64,000 bases of DNA, taken from the NCBI GenBank assembly GCA_019914945.1, contig CM034101.1, forward strand, positions 3,421,188 through 3,485,187. The letters are read 5' to 3'. The stretch is from Typha latifolia. Its lineage: Eukaryota; Streptophyta; Magnoliopsida; Poales; Typhaceae. Shown here in pieces: positions 40,290 through 53,552 of the stretch; positions within the stretch are counted from its first letter, which is position 1, and each line of letters begins with the position of its first letter. Below the pieces are notes generated by a model. The model did no database searches and was not told where the DNA came from. It saw only the letters and a list, made by a program, of their open reading frames with translations. The translations under genes were made by a program, and so were the position numbers.

Positions 40290-40960
40290 CGGTACCTGTA
40301 ACTTTAACCGCAAAGTTCAACAAGATGGAAAATTTCTGGAAAAAACAAGAAGTAAAGATTATAGATTTCGAGTCGTGAACATCTTAAAAGACCATAAAGT
40401 TGTCCATTTTCTCCTTCTTTTCTAACGATTTTGACCTCTAACCAACTAAATTTACCCTTATGATAAAACTCATAGCTTCCACAACCTAGATTAAGCGGTA
40501 AAAGGGCAGAATTAGAGGGAAAAAACGATAACTTTCGCCAATACCATCAAACCAGGCTTCCAAATCCAATTCCATAAGGAAAACTAACCCAGACAACCAA
40601 AATCAGAAGCAAAATCTCTTCTTTAAAAAAAATAAATAAAAAAAGGGAATTAACGGATTAACAAAGACAACCAAAAGAACTCACGGATTGGATCTCCTCT
40701 TCAAAATTCGCGCCTTCCTCGAATTACTCCTGTAGCCGAGAAACAAAAACAGTAAAAGGAGGGGCCTTTCGTAATTATTTCCCTCCCTCCTCCGAGCCTT
40801 TTGGGGCAAATTCTAGGGTTACCCAAAAAGGAAAGAAGGGAAACAAAGGACGAAAGCTTGGAATCGGAAAGGACTGGGAAGGGAGGAGAGAAGCGGAGCA
40901 AGTAAAGCTACAGTGTGAATGAATGCTGAATGCCCGTGGACGGAGAGGAGCGCTGTGTAC
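40290..40960 (-). promoter_or_regulatory. WAP 5' leader with probable intron
   Basis: On the minus strand, a leader exon appears to end at 40685 (CAATCC then GTGAG). It would join an acceptor TTACAG ending at 40296, six bases before the WAP ATG. This gives a leader intron of about 390 bases. The upstream pyrimidine-rich stretch to about 40960 is the likely 5' UTR and promoter. Confidence 0.45.
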
Positions 40961-42576
40961 GAAAATTCGTGCCAACTTTTGGGCGAAATTTACGGAGCTG
41001 CCACTCTTAACAAATCCATCATAATTTAATGATTAATCTAAGTATTAGTTTGTAGTTTTAGGCCCATGGGATTAAAACTTATTTCTTTTATTGCTAAATT
41101 ATACTTACACCCCTGAACTATGACCTAATATCATTTATACCCTTTTTAATTAAAAAAACAAACAAAAATATTGAAATGTTTCAAAAGAGCCTTCCTACTA
41201 TTAATAAGCACGTGATTGTCACATGAACATTCGTAATTCTTCTATTTCCCTAACCACCACGTTGTTATATGGACTAATCAACTTCGATTGGAGGGAAAAT
41301 CTTTAGCTCTTCCTCTTATCTGACCTAATAACTCAATTACAACGCTCGATTAGAGTATTTTCTACATTATTTTATTTTATTTTTTGACTTATTTTCATTG
41401 GTTCGTATGGTTTTTTTTTCCTACTCGGTTTGATCCACTTGAACAAAATTTAGAGGGGTACAGTAATTTTGACCCAAAGTGCACAAGCAAAATATATTTA
41501 ACTCAATTTCTTATTTATTCAAATTAAAATATAAATATAGTTTGTAAATATCTATCGTCTTATTATTACTCGTGGCTCATAAAAAGTCATCAAATCTAAG
41601 TTTATTTTTAATTCATTTCAGAGGATCTAAAACATAACTCTAAATTATAATGATTTAAAATATAATATAATATTATTGGAGGAGCATCCGAGGAAAACTA
41701 GGGAATATGAAAACTAAAGGGAGAAAAATTCTCGCCTAAATCTTTATCTAAGCCTAAAAATAATCGACATTGATGAACAGAAAACGTATAAAAAAAATAC
41801 TCATACAACATGAACGCTTTTAATCAAGTAAGCTCTATTCCATTGGCTATAATTGAATATTAGTTCAAATTGGACCGAAATATGATAAAACCAAGAATTG
41901 TAAGATAGTGGCAGTTTTTTTTTTCTTCTTTTATTTGTTAAATAAAGTCAAAGTCTTAAATATTCAACCCTATTATTAGCTCATGGTTTTTCTAATTTAA
42001 CACACTCCTAAACAGATAATAGATAATATGATGTGCCGATCTCTTCGTCTCCATAAATTGAACTATTATTTTAAGGATATTCTATAAATCATAATCTATA
42101 TTTGATCTATTTTGTGATTCATACTTCGCTTTTGATGATTTTGTAATTCGACACCTCTTTTTTCTCTATAATTTTTGTTTAACATTCTGATGTTATTTTG
42201 ACTAACTGATATCGACTAAATTACTATAATATCATCACCACTCTTTTTCTTCCTCTCTACCCCTACAAATAATGCATGGATGAGTTAAATATTTATAAAT
42301 TATTTTTTATATTATAATATAATATATTTTTGTTAGTACCGTTTAAATTAACGGATGGTATTAAATAAGAATTATAAGAAAAAAGTAAAGATTGAGTTAC
42401 AAAACCTCAAAACGGGATGTGAATCATAAAATATATAAAATGTAGGGTGTGATTTATAATATTCTCTTAATTTAAAAATTATTAGACAACAATGTATATT
42501 ATATCTCTAATAAAATACAACGGAGAAGTTAAAAATTGATGAGTTCAAAAGCACAATGAGGGCCTACATGTTCCTC

Positions 42577-42599
42577 TATATATATATATATATATATAT
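42577..42599. repeat. (TA)n microsatellite
   Basis: About 11 TA units followed by a short TTA/ATT run. Confidence 0.9.
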
Positions 42600-44392
42600 T
42601 TATTATTATTATTATTTTTCAAGTTGGAAAGCTCCAAAATGGCAACCAAAATATTCCTTTTTGGGGATCCAAAGGTTTCTTAAAAGTGGTGAGTGATGAG
42701 TGGGGACAATCCAATCGAATTGCTTCTCTGGAATTATGCATGCTTTCACTCCTTTTGCTCACTTTCTTGGATACCAACAAGCCAGTTTTATAGCAGACAA
42801 ATGAGTGTGTACAAAGAAAGCATCAATGTTGAAATTTGAAAGCTGATCAAATAGTACTTCTTCTACGCTATGTAAAGCACTCCTCAGAAGGTTAAGTGGC
42901 AGTGTTTTGCACTTCACAACTCCATTAAGATTCAAAATCTTGAGCTTTTAAAAGTACTGGTGATGCACACTATAACATCTTGAATTCAAATCCAGTGTAA
43001 TTTACTTATATGCGGTTTGGTTCCATCTTAACTTATTTTACTGTATTATAAACTCATAGTCAATTGTTAACTGTGACGTAAAACAACTTCGTTACTCTTA
43101 CAGAAATATAGTCTAAATGTCTAATATGTAAATGATATATAAATTTTGGTCATTTATTTGTGGCGGTAAATATTAGTGTCAATAAAATACCGTTGATTTT
43201 GGATGAAAAATCTAATCGGAGTAGGTTCAAAAGTGATTATTTAAGCTAAAATTGAGCTAAACTATAGGAATAAAACCATAATTTGCCCATATTAAAAAAA
43301 AATTCAAATCCACCATACTTAGAAAGTAGTTCAAAAGTGCAAAGGGTATAACTCTACTCTTCTATCTTTGGCCCATTAAGTGAAGATCTAAATATTAAGC
43401 TTAAAAGTCTTATTTCTGGACCACGGACTATTTACATCATGACGTTTTTATACGTTAATTATATGGCCTTGTAAAGATGTAGAAAGAACCATAGTTTCCA
43501 TAGCTTATTTTAAATCAATTGGGTGTATTATTTTTATTATTGAAATTTGGGTGTATTTTATATATGGGATCGATTCGAAGAAACCAATACAAGGACTTAA
43601 CAATTAAGAAATTATGTCAAGGTTATCACCAAAAGCAACGTGTTTATATTGGTAGAAGTTGGTAGAATGGAAGATAATGACACCAACTATTATCAATTAA
43701 CAAGGAGTGAACCTGATTAAGAACTTTTTAAATATTAAAATTATTGTAATATTTTTTAAACACAATAATTGCTACTAAAATCAAAGGATAATTATATTGC
43801 GGCTCCCTGAATTATTACTCATTTTCACATCTATTTTCTCATCTTTGTTTCCATAAACATTGACTCCTAAAGTAAATAAAATAAAATGATCCCTAAAGAG
43901 CCAAAATTTAATCACACTCACATGTCATTTTTTTTGATAAAAATTATAATATATAACTAAATAAGAGATATTTCCGACTTTTTTTTGGTAATTAAAGAGG
44001 TCAATATATTATAAAAAATTGTTTCATTATTCTTAAATCAATGAGCTCCTTTTAAAATGTCATTGCGTCAATTAATTCTAACTAAACGTGGTTAAAATTA
44101 AAGTTCAAAATTTTACCCTCATATAAATTGTTTGAAACGGCTCAAATACTATCAAATATTAACCGATATAATAGTATAAGCTAAATCTATTTTTCTTGAT
44201 ACATAAAAAATAAACGTTTATCAACAAATATTTGACACTTTAAACTTTGAAAAAGAAAGGTATATTGATCACTTAGATGCATCTGTTAACTTGAACTATC
44301 ATACATACATCAGCAGTACTTCATAAATTACTTGTCGTGTACTTATAAACATGTCCAATAAAAAGAATATTTTATATATTACTATTGAAAAG

Positions 44393-44413
44393 TATATATA
44401 TATATATATATAT
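44393..44413. repeat. (TA)n microsatellite
   Basis: About 10 TA units in intergenic AT-rich DNA. Confidence 0.88.
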
Positions 44414-44654
44414 GAATATTAGTAGGAGTAAAAGTGTTGTATATAAAAGTTGATAGTTTAATTTTTAAAATCTGCCATCCATGATATTCTACTGCTATGT
44501 ACAAAAGAGTACTCTGAAGCATTTTGCTATGATATTTGAAATTGTTTAAATAGCAATTATATATAAAATTAAGAACCTAGGATATATATAGATAGATATA
44601 TAAGTAGGCAATACAAAGGAGAACCTCACAAATTAGGTTCACAATTATTTTTAT

Positions 44655-44687
44655 AACAACAACAACAACATCATCATCATCATCATC
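44655..44687. repeat. (CAA)n(CAT)n microsatellite in the hydrolase 3' region
   Basis: Five CAA units are followed by about seven TCA/CAT units, 30-60 bases downstream of the hydrolase stop codon. It therefore probably lies in the 3' UTR. Confidence 0.85.
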
Positions 44688-44718
44688 AAGACATGATCAT
44701 AGGAATTAAGCCACCATT

Positions 44719-45672
44719 CTAAGCTCTCTTAGCTCTCTCCTTGAGCCAAGAGAAGATAACTTCAAAGCCCATTTCAACTGTGTCCTTATCTTCTCCAATT
44801 AACTGGTGCCACATGGCATAGACAATCTTTAGCGTCTTATCCTTGCTTTTAGCCAACTCGTACACCAACTCGGCCGAGTCCAGGTCGCACACCACGTCCT
44901 CCTCCCCATGCAACACCAGCATGGGCAGCTCCAACTCCTCGCTCCTCCTCCCTATCTCCTTGCAAATCCTTATCAACTCCAACGCCGTCGACGCCGGCGG
45001 ATTCTCCGACGCCTGCGCCCTCGGGCTCCTCCTCACCAGCTCCCTCTTCCACTCCTCCTTGTACGACTTCTGCATCAGTGACTTCCTTAGCACCACCCTC
45101 CAGCTCGGCGCCACGCACGCCGCCGCCGGCAGGAACTTCTCCAGAGGCCACGGGGGCTTGAACTTAGCCGAGACGCCGCACATCGCGCCGTTCAGCACCA
45201 TCCCGTCCCAGTTGCTCTTCTGCTTGAGGTAGACGAGGATCGCGATCGCGCCGCCGAGGGACTCACCGTAGAGGAAGGAAGGGAGGGAGGCGTTCGACGA
45301 TTTGACCGAGTCAAAGAACTGGACGCAGTCGTCTACTACCGGCGCGACGGCTGGGATATGGCCTCGGCGGCCGTCGGAGTAGCCGTGGCCGCGGAGGTCG
45401 ATGGCGCAGACGAGGAACCCGAGCTTCGCGATCGCCACGGCGGTGAGCTGGAAGAGCCAGCTGCTCTCCGAGGCGTAGCCGTGGATCATGGCGACGAGGC
45501 CACACGGCGCATTCTGCTCGGCGGGGCGCCATGTCTGGGTGTAGATCCGCATGTTGTGGTTGTTGAGCATGAAGGAGTCTTGGTGGATGACATGGTGTTT
45601 GTGGTAGAATTCTTCTTTGGTGAGATCTCCAAAGGGGCTGTTCTTGGTCGCTTGGTGTATGGGATGAGCCAT
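44719..45672 (-). CDS. Monoacylglycerol lipase / caffeoylshikimate esterase-like alpha/beta hydrolase
   Basis: A single-exon 317-residue serine hydrolase (Hydrolase_4 fold). Seen: the oxyanion HGYAS at 64-68; IDLRGHGYSDGRRGHI; the nucleophile elbow GESLGG with Ser138 (the family more often has GESMGG); the acid LVLHGEEDVVCD with Asp259; and the base MWHQLIGE with His289. The triad is complete. Plant members split between monoacylglycerol lipases and caffeoylshikimate esterase of lignin synthesis. I cannot decide between these from sequence alone. The first ATG is used; it is preceded by a TATATATATA box at about 45725-45734 and a GA tract. The central part is GC-rich relative to the flanking DNA, as is common for single-exon monocot genes, which produces long antisense open frames that are not genes. 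Confidence 0.92.
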   Translation of the reverse strand: MAHPIHQATKNSPFGDLTKEEFYHKHHVIHQDSFMLNNHNMRIYTQTWRPAEQNAPCGLVAMIHGYASESSWLFQLTAVAIAKLGFLVCAIDLRGHGYSDGRRGHIPAVAPVVDDCVQFFDSVKSSNASLPSFLYGESLGGAIAILVYLKQKSNWDGMVLNGAMCGVSAKFKPPWPLEKFLPAAACVAPSWRVVLRKSLMQKSYKEEWKRELVRRSPRAQASENPPASTALELIRICKEIGRRSEELELPMLVLHGEEDVVCDLDSAELVYELAKSKDKTLKIVYAMWHQLIGEDKDTVEMGFEVIFSWLKERAKRA

Positions 45673-45724
45673 TAATTTGGAAGGAAATATTTGGAGCTGA
45701 TGAACAAGGAGAGGTCTTTAGTTG

Positions 45725-45726
<2 letters not shown>

Positions 45727-45756
<30 letters not shown>
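45727..45756. repeat. (AG)n microsatellite in the hydrolase promoter
   Basis: About 12 GA units next to the TATA-like stretch upstream of the hydrolase start. Confidence 0.88.
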
Positions 45757-45836
45757 CAGAGGTGTGAGTGCTACTACTAGTAGGCAATTAATAAGGTTTG
45801 GAGATTGTTGGGACTTTGTACTACCAGATTGCATAC

Positions 45837-45839
<3 letters not shown>

Positions 45840-45906
<67 letters not shown>
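45840..45906. repeat. Long (TA)n microsatellite upstream of the hydrolase
   Basis: About 33 TA units with a single C interruption, about 170 bases upstream of the hydrolase ATG. Confidence 0.93.
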
Positions 45907-46062
45907 TATTCCCTCTTTAGCTGTGGACGGAAAATCATTATTACTTCCTGGACTTTTAAACGTCGTTAATGGAGATTGTAAAATATCATAGTTGAGGTGC
46001 GACGGCGAATTAAGTTGTGTCACGAAAAAGTTTCCTACAGTGTTCATAATTTTTCCTTATAG

Positions 46063-46063
<1 letters not shown>

Positions 46064-46101
<38 letters not shown>
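46064..46101. repeat. (TA)n microsatellite
   Basis: About 18 TA units, a second long TA block in the same promoter region. Confidence 0.92.
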
Positions 46102-46103
<2 letters not shown>

Positions 46104-48270
46104 GAACTCGTAGAGTAATTATGAACTAAGCAATGACTAGCTCTCGTTGATATATATTTACGTTAAAAAACTATACCAATCCTCTTAAGAAACGGTTTAT
46201 AAAAAGCTCAAATTATATACATTTATTGCTTAATTTATTAAATATCAGTCAAGATATGGGGAAACGAACTCTGGTAGGACTGAGAGCTCACTACTCTAGT
46301 TGAGTAATTGAGTCCCTTTAATTCACCGCAGATATTATAGATTCAAATCTCTTCTATAAATGTTGAGATCAGAGTGTTATATGTGCCTATTTTGAATTTA
46401 TTATAACTTATTTTTTAGAAAGATTAACCTAATTATTGAAGCATTAATATATACATATGGATTAAATTCAAGAGAACATTATATCTCACATCACATGCTA
46501 TATTTTTAGTACTTACAATTTGAGCACTGTACTTTACTTTCTGAAGACGTCCTTTGGAGAGCATGAAACGAAGAATATTTTGTTTAGATTCAAATTAATT
46601 TCAATTCACGTGTTTCTCTTTTTTTCTTTTCACACCTTTCTTTTTGTGTCTTCATTTACAGCAAACCTAACTTGGGGTCCTTCCTCATATAAAGATTATA
46701 ACACGGAACTCGAAGTACAAATAAATACTAAACAGTGAAAAAAAAAAAAGTAGGTGTGAACCATAAAATCACGACATTGTAGGGAGTAAAGTGTAATTTG
46801 CCATAGTTTAACCTGAACCAGACCCAACCCATTCTATCTATTTAATACTGACCTAAATCATTGACCTCAAATTAGATCCAGATAATAAACTATTACTATA
46901 CTAGACGACACTAGACTATACTTGGACTCATAAATGCCATGGACCATGAATAGTGTAAACTTTCACCAAAGTTTGCAACCAATCCACTATCCATCCATAG
47001 AACACTACACTACCACATGGTGGTGGCCATGTTGATCATATCAATTGTATTTATGTGATCTTTCTTGGCAATTAAGGTACCAATATAGATTTAGATGCAG
47101 AGGCAAAGGTAGGAAAGAAAAAGAATAGGTTTAATTTTTAGTTTGCAAGTAAACATTAAGTACTTATTATGGAGCATGCAGAAGACCAACACCACCATGC
47201 AAAGTTTTACTCCTGCTGTCTATATGTGAATTGATGGAAGATACCCAAATCCCAGTGACCTTCCAGTGAGATTATGATTGATAAGGTAGTTTGTAACTTT
47301 CATGTCAGCTGTTATCCATGATTTAGAATATATAATTTATGTGATGCTTGAAGGATCAATAGATCATTAACTAGGGTTAGTGGATCAGGTGTCAACTTCC
47401 AACTTATTTGACTGCTAATAAGGGCTTCAGGTTATGGGCCCTGGCTTGACAAAGTTGAAGTGATTACTTGGATCAGGATCAGATTTGAGATTTTTTTAAA
47501 ATATGTTCTGAGAGAAATGGGATCTTTTGTTTTGTGTCAATGGAGTAGATGGTGGAACTTTATAATTGTTGGGACTGATTGCAACATTCATGGAACATAG
47601 CTAAGAAGTAGGATCCTAAAGCTTGTACGCAAGGTTTTTGTCCTCAAGTTACAACAATACTTTTAGATTACAGCATTGAAAAGTCCCAGATTAGGAATAC
47701 AAGAAGATGATATTTCTTCTGACGCTGGAATCCAGATGCCTATAGAGTTAAGGAAGCTCCTGGGAAAAGTTATGATCACTTGATGATCAATTGGAGCCAA
47801 TGAGTCCAAATCTGCAATAGCTTTACTGCTATGGGCTTCCAGTATTCAGAAAAAATCATGACAAGTTGACCTTAAGGGCGTAGCATTACGCAAATATTAC
47901 AGACTACAAAATTCGACAGCATCCTCAGATCTATTTACAGGTTTTTCCTTGAATAGGAAAGAATCCGAAAAAAAAAAATCCAACATTGAGATAACTGGCA
48001 AGTAATTGTTCTTTTGTTTTATTGAGAAGGAAGTTTTAAAATAGAGAGAGCTAGTCATTTACTCCACGATATCAAGTAACCAAAGAAAGCAGTACATTTT
48101 CTGTTCAATATAAAGTACAAGCCATAAACTACAGATTCCATGAATCCTCCTCTGCTTAAGTTGATGCAGAAGTCAATAGAAGAGTTGAAATAACATTATG
48201 TCACAAAGAATGCCATCTAATCGTGCCTCATCTGCTAAACAATTTATTATGACTCGCATTATAAAGTTTT
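46102..48270. other. Intergenic region between hydrolase promoter and FNR 3' end
   Basis: AT-rich, no coding frame with similarity. The last few hundred bases should contain the FNR 3' UTR. Confidence 0.55.
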
Positions 48271-51200
48271 CTAGTAAACCTCAACATGCCATTGCTTGTT
48301 CTTCCTGAGCTGTGAGAGCTTCTCCTCCCAGCTCTCCCCTCGCTGCTCTGCGACTCTCTTCAGCGTATTCTGGATCCCAGGCATCATACCCTTTAAACCG
48401 CAGAAGTATATATGAGCACCCTCATCCAGAAGCTTGAAGATTTCATCACTGTACTCCTCGATCTTGTCCTGAACATACATCTTCCCACCACTCTTGTTCC
48501 TCTGCTCCCTGCTAAGGGCTCTGTCATACCTGAACATTTCCATTCATGAAGGACCAGTAAACATTGATATACAAGTATACAGTTCAAGAACACAAAAAGG
48601 AGGGTCATAGTACCTGAAATTGCCTGGGAAATCCTGAAGGTAACTGGTAAACTCGTCATCATAGAGAAGGCTATCAGTATTAGCAACCCCGAGGAAGAGC
48701 CAAGCTAGGCCACCAAATTTGTATTTGGGAACAGATTCCATGAACATGCGGCGAAGGTAGCCACGGAAAGGAGCTATACCAGTTCCAGTGGCTATCATGA
48801 TATGAGTAGCATTTGGATCATCCTCAGGTAAAAGCATAATCTTGCCAGAGGGACCTGCAATATACATGCAGAATCATGAAGAAAAGAATATGGAAGTCCA
48901 CAAGGAGGAGAACAAGAAATATGAGATGAAGACAAAGTCATTTTATGTTAGAACTTAGAAGGATTACCTTGTTATATGGAAACATATAAAACCCAAAAGA
49001 TTAGAAATAAAATGATAGCCAGAATATGGCATGAAGAGAGGCAACATGTTCTTTACAGCATATCAGAAAAGACGAAAGATCGCAGAGGAAGCAAATTAGG
49101 CATGATAAATAAGGAACTTGAAAGTTGAAACTACTAACTATCTTGGTCACAGTTCCTCTTAAGCTATAATTTAAATTGAAAATCAGGTAAATTCTGTCTT
49201 GATTCTTAAAGAGAGAAAATTGTTAGACAAACTTGGTCACGTTTCCTGTACAAAATACTTATTAAAATTACAAACCATAAGAACATCCATGACAGGAAAT
49301 TATTCTTTATACTGTCATCAGAGTCAGAAGTAGGATCAACTGATTAGTGACTATATGTACATGTTGAAATGTTGAGAGCAGAATATTACAGCACAATTTC
49401 AGAAACAATCTTTATGTCCAAGTATGCAATAATATGTAGCAACACAATAAATTTTCATTCCTTTACACATCGTGATAGTAGACACATGTCTTGCTTGTTA
49501 CAGATGCCCTTGCTTTTAACATTTAAGTTTACAGTGCTTAAATATTAACTAGCTAAGCACACAAGGAACAGCCAACATTATCATTTCGTAAACCCAGAAC
49601 TATAGGCAATTATTTAAGTTGTTTTTCTTGAAGATGTGCCATACCTGTGAGCTTAACCTTGTCGCCTGGTTTTGAATCACAGAGAAAGTTACTGCAGATA
49701 CCGTTTTTCGAAGAATCCTCTTTACCAGTCTCTGGATCATAATAGACAGCACGACGAACACATAAACTGGCAGTCTTGCCATCAAATGAATCTCCATACC
49801 TAGTTGATGCAATTGAGTAAAGCCGAACATTGTGAGGAGCCCCAGGTTTCTTTGGGTTCTCACCCTGAAGGAAGTGTATAGACGGTGTGTAAGTACAAAA
49901 CTGTATGAAATCAAGAAAACATCCAGAAACACCAGCTCAAAAAGGTAAATACAGAGCTGTTAGTGTCCATATTAACTGTCACTACTTTGATACTTTCTAT
50001 TGTACTTTAATTTTGTATTTTCCCATCCATGGGAAGCTGTTCTACTTACTTTACCCGTTCTTTTCCCATTTTGTTACCGATAACCCAATTGAATCCATTT
50101 CCTGCAGCAGGCTCTATGATGTCTTGTGTAAAGTTCTAGGATTTCGGTGGGTGAAATAAATCAGAGAAGACAGTGTTCAATTCCATAATCCATGAAATCA
50201 GTATGCATCTCAGCTTGCGAAGGTTTAGCCTTTGCTTATTTCAACTAGAAAATACTAAAGTGCAGTAGATGCATCTAATTAATCAACTTATTTATACTGA
50301 CACACCTTTGTATGTAAACCCTAAGGTGTGAGGCAATATATAACAATGGCACAGTTGCAATCTAACTACTATGGGCTGACGGAGTGCATTTTGGGAGTAC
50401 ACCACCTTACACTAAGTCGATGACCACATTCAAAAGGGATAGCATGAATAGTGACACCCAATAGTTAAATATCTTGAAGTGTGTGTGGTGGTCCATTTAG
50501 CAATGCCTCCCTTTCATTCTTGTGTTTCCAGTATAACATTGGCATATTATGTGAGAGGTGAGTTGGACAACAAAGTTAACTTGATTGCATAGGGAATGAG
50601 AAAGAACATTATAATCAACAGTATTAGAGAATTGGCAAGCTGAAAATTAAGAGAAATAAGAATACACAACTAAACTAATATTATAAATGAGAACGGACAA
50701 ACTAAAAGGGCAACAGAAAAAAGTGGTTTGGTTTGAAGTTGCACCCAAGATGGAATAATAATGGCTGAAAGACCTGAACCTTAATGAAAATTAAAGCTAA
50801 TAATCATTAGTTAAGGCCAGAACCATCAAGATTCCTAGTTTTGATCTTTACTTTAACCCACAGTAGGCCAAAACCATTTTATTTCGGCTTTTTTTTTTCT
50901 TTTTGAGTTCAAAACCCAAACCAATCAAAACTAAAATAAACCGAAACTGAAACTTCGAATCAAAAGAAAACAGTTTCCCTCAATTAAAATTTGAAACAGT
51001 CTTATCGTAGTGAAAATAATGAAGTTCCCATTTTAAGTTTCTAGAAATGAAGCAGATCTCCACAAAACTGAAAATAGAGTACTTACAGGAGGAATGATGC
51101 CATAACTTTGCCCTTCCCAATAAGGAACATTGCCTCCATGATCAATTACAATGTGGCATGTCTCACCAGGAGCTTTGGGGCCGACAAGTCTCTCGACTGA

Positions 51201-52236
51201 AACAATTGTGGCAGTATATGGTTCCTTGGGCTTGTACAGGTTGAGGGGTGGTTCTTTGGCATCCTCTAGTTCTATCGGATTAACTGCTACCTTACTTTTG
51301 CGTGCTTCTTGTACAGACATGCACAGCACCTTGTACTGATATTTTGACCGTATGGTCCTGCCTTTCAATTCTAAGGATGTAGAAACCCATGATGTATGGT
51401 GGAAGCTGAGGTTATTGTGACCCTGGAACCACAACAACAAAACGAGCATTGTAGTCAGGATGACCACCTTGATGAACGCTCCAACGCATTAAATTCAAAT
51501 TCAAGTATTTCTGGAGCAGTTTCAAGAACCCATTATTGATGGGTAAAAAGAAAGTAAACTACAGACACATCAACATGCTGAAATGAGTTTCTTTTGACAG
51601 AATAAACACAGTGCTCTGCCAAATCTTGCCTTTTATCTTAAACAGATATCCTTGTGTTAGAAAAGTAAAAACTTGTTCACTCCCTCCTTACATGAACAAG
51701 GAAAAAAAAGGATACTAAAGAGAATGAAAAGAAAGCACAATGAAAAATAGAATAAAAAATTGTATTTTTCCTCAAGCTACTACGGTGATTTCCTCGTATC
51801 AAAGCCCTGTCAGAACTCAAAACCCCTACTAGCTAAAATCCGTGGAGATCATATAATGAACTTCTCAAAGTAGAAAAGATCCGGATGCATCAATCAAGAA
51901 AAAAAAAGGATGAAGAGCAACAAAAAAAAAAGTAAGACAGTAACAGTAAAGAAATCCAGAAAAACCTAAAGTTGACACATTTATCCCCAAGCTACCTAAT
52001 CTAATCCAAATCTTAAAGAGAACACCATCAGATTAAAAAGAAGAGATTTTGTAATAAATCAAAGAAAGCTTACCTTGGACGCCGGCGTCCTAATACATGA
52101 ATCGGATCCAACTGGCACAGAAAGGGAAATCTGCATGCAATTCGAAACAAATCGATGACGAAAAATGCAACAGCAAACTGCCCCACCCCCCAAAAAAAAA
52201 TCATCCACTTACCTGAGCTCCCAATGCTCGCGCCAT
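48271..52236 (-). CDS. RFNR: Ferredoxin-NADP+ reductase, root-type, plastid-targeted
   Basis: Six coding exons (52236-52213, 52130-52074, 51422-51087, 49864-49645, 48854-48614, 48529-48271) sum to 378 residues. The enzyme is a plastid FAD flavoprotein. The root isozyme runs NADPH to ferredoxin for nitrite and sulfur assimilation in non-green tissue. The first two tiny exons encode a transit peptide (MARALGAQ, then [12 protein letters not shown]). Mature motifs: [33 protein letters not shown]; the FAD motif [43 protein letters not shown]; the NADP motif [32 protein letters not shown]; and a terminal HVEVY with the stacking Tyr last. The sequence resembles root and not leaf FNR (the [15 protein letters not shown] stretch and overall length). 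Confidence 0.95.
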
Positions 52237-53552
52237 TATCGATCAAGCTCCCCAATGTTCTCTCCTCCCTCCTCGATCAACAATCTAGGGTTTGTTATAT
52301 AGAGGATTCGAACAGTGCGCCAAGGGTGAAAGAAGCAGAAGTAAAGCCCTTGGGGTGACGGAAGAGACGAGTAGGAGTAGCCCTTTGGTTACTGCTTAGT
52401 GCTTAGCCTAACTAACCTAATTTAAATAAGTTAGATGGGTCGTCGGACTCGTCATTTTCCTAAAACACCCTCCTGCAACAATAAAATTACCAAAATGTGC
52501 ACCAATCGAGAAACCTCCCGAAGGCAAAATCGTAAATTGGAAAGATTCGGGAATTATTTATGATTAATACCTCACCCTTTATGGAGATAGGATAATAATG
52601 ACCTTGTCGTTCCACCAAAGGCCATTTTTTCCGACTCAGACTGCGCCAATTTTTTTTTTCTTTTAATTTATTAAATAGATGAGATGAGAAGAGAAAGAGA
52701 ATGTCTTGTGCATAGTTAGCACGCATGATCTATCACTGGACTACGAGCGTGTCATTAAATTTTTATTTTTCTCAACAAAAAATTAAGTTAGTATCTAAGC
52801 CATTTGATTGTTTTGAGTTTATGAATAACTCCTAAACTTATTCAATAACCAAATATTTTTTATACTTTTTATATTTAATTAAATTTATTTTCTAAAGAAT
52901 TAAAACTGACTAATCAAATTTAAGACTTAGTCTCAAACTGAACAAAACTTAGAGCACTTGATCACAAATAATTTAGATTGAAATTTTGTGCATATTAATC
53001 ATACGTATCTAATGACTTTAGCTATATTCACTTAAAACTATACAACTATATATATATATATATATAATCAATGCATTGGCATGAATCTAATCCGAGTGAG
53101 GTCTAATCGGAGGAGGTGTTCCACTCATCCTCTTTCCCAGCTCGGTCATCTTTAGCTAACAAGACGGCTGTGTACTCTCTATGGTTACTGCATGCCATCA
53201 ATAATGATGTCATTGGAGTATATATAGATTGACGAAGAAATATATTGATGAATGAAAGTGAGAAAACTAGTTAATTTAGCAATGAACTTAAAGCTATTTT
53301 TTGATGGCATGAAATTATGCGTCACACTAATTTTGAAATTAACAGCAAAGTATAAAAACTTTTCCCATTGCTGTAATGTGATGCCCCTGCTAAATCTCCT
53401 GCTATATCAACAGCTTTGAAGGTCTAATAATGATGTCATTGGAGTACAAAATTTGTTTCCAGGTATCTTAAAATCCCTCTTATCTAATAAGTGAAAAGTT
53501 TGCTCCCCTGTAGCTTGTGATAGTTTCTCCTCTATCCACACTCACGTAGTAC
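52237..53552. other. FNR promoter and intergenic region to PrmC
   Basis: 52237-52400 is the FNR leader and promoter. The rest is AT-rich with a TA run at 53047-53066 and a perfect 21-base direct repeat (listed separately). No coding frame is supported. Confidence 0.55.
53200..53446. repeat. Perfect 21-base direct repeat pair
   Basis: The unit AATAATGATGTCATTGGAGT plus A occurs at 53200-53220 and again at 53426-53446, 226 bases apart, identical in all 21 bases. It contains a TGATGTCA core, related to the TGACGTCA bZIP-type palindrome. The flanks are not similar, so this is not a simple tandem duplication. Confidence 0.8.

Larger units (their letters stand above)
40961..44654. other. AT-rich intergenic desert
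   Basis: About 3.7 kb with AT-rich composition and TA runs at 42577-42599 and 44393-44413. There is no frame with family similarity on either strand and no RNA gene that I can recognise. It is probably degraded repeats. Confidence 0.6.

Noticed and set aside
45311..45787. A 158-codon Arg/Pro-rich minus-strand frame, and the plus-strand frame at 45358-45675
   Set aside because: Both are out-of-frame readings of the GC-rich hydrolase gene, whose own frame has a full catalytic triad.
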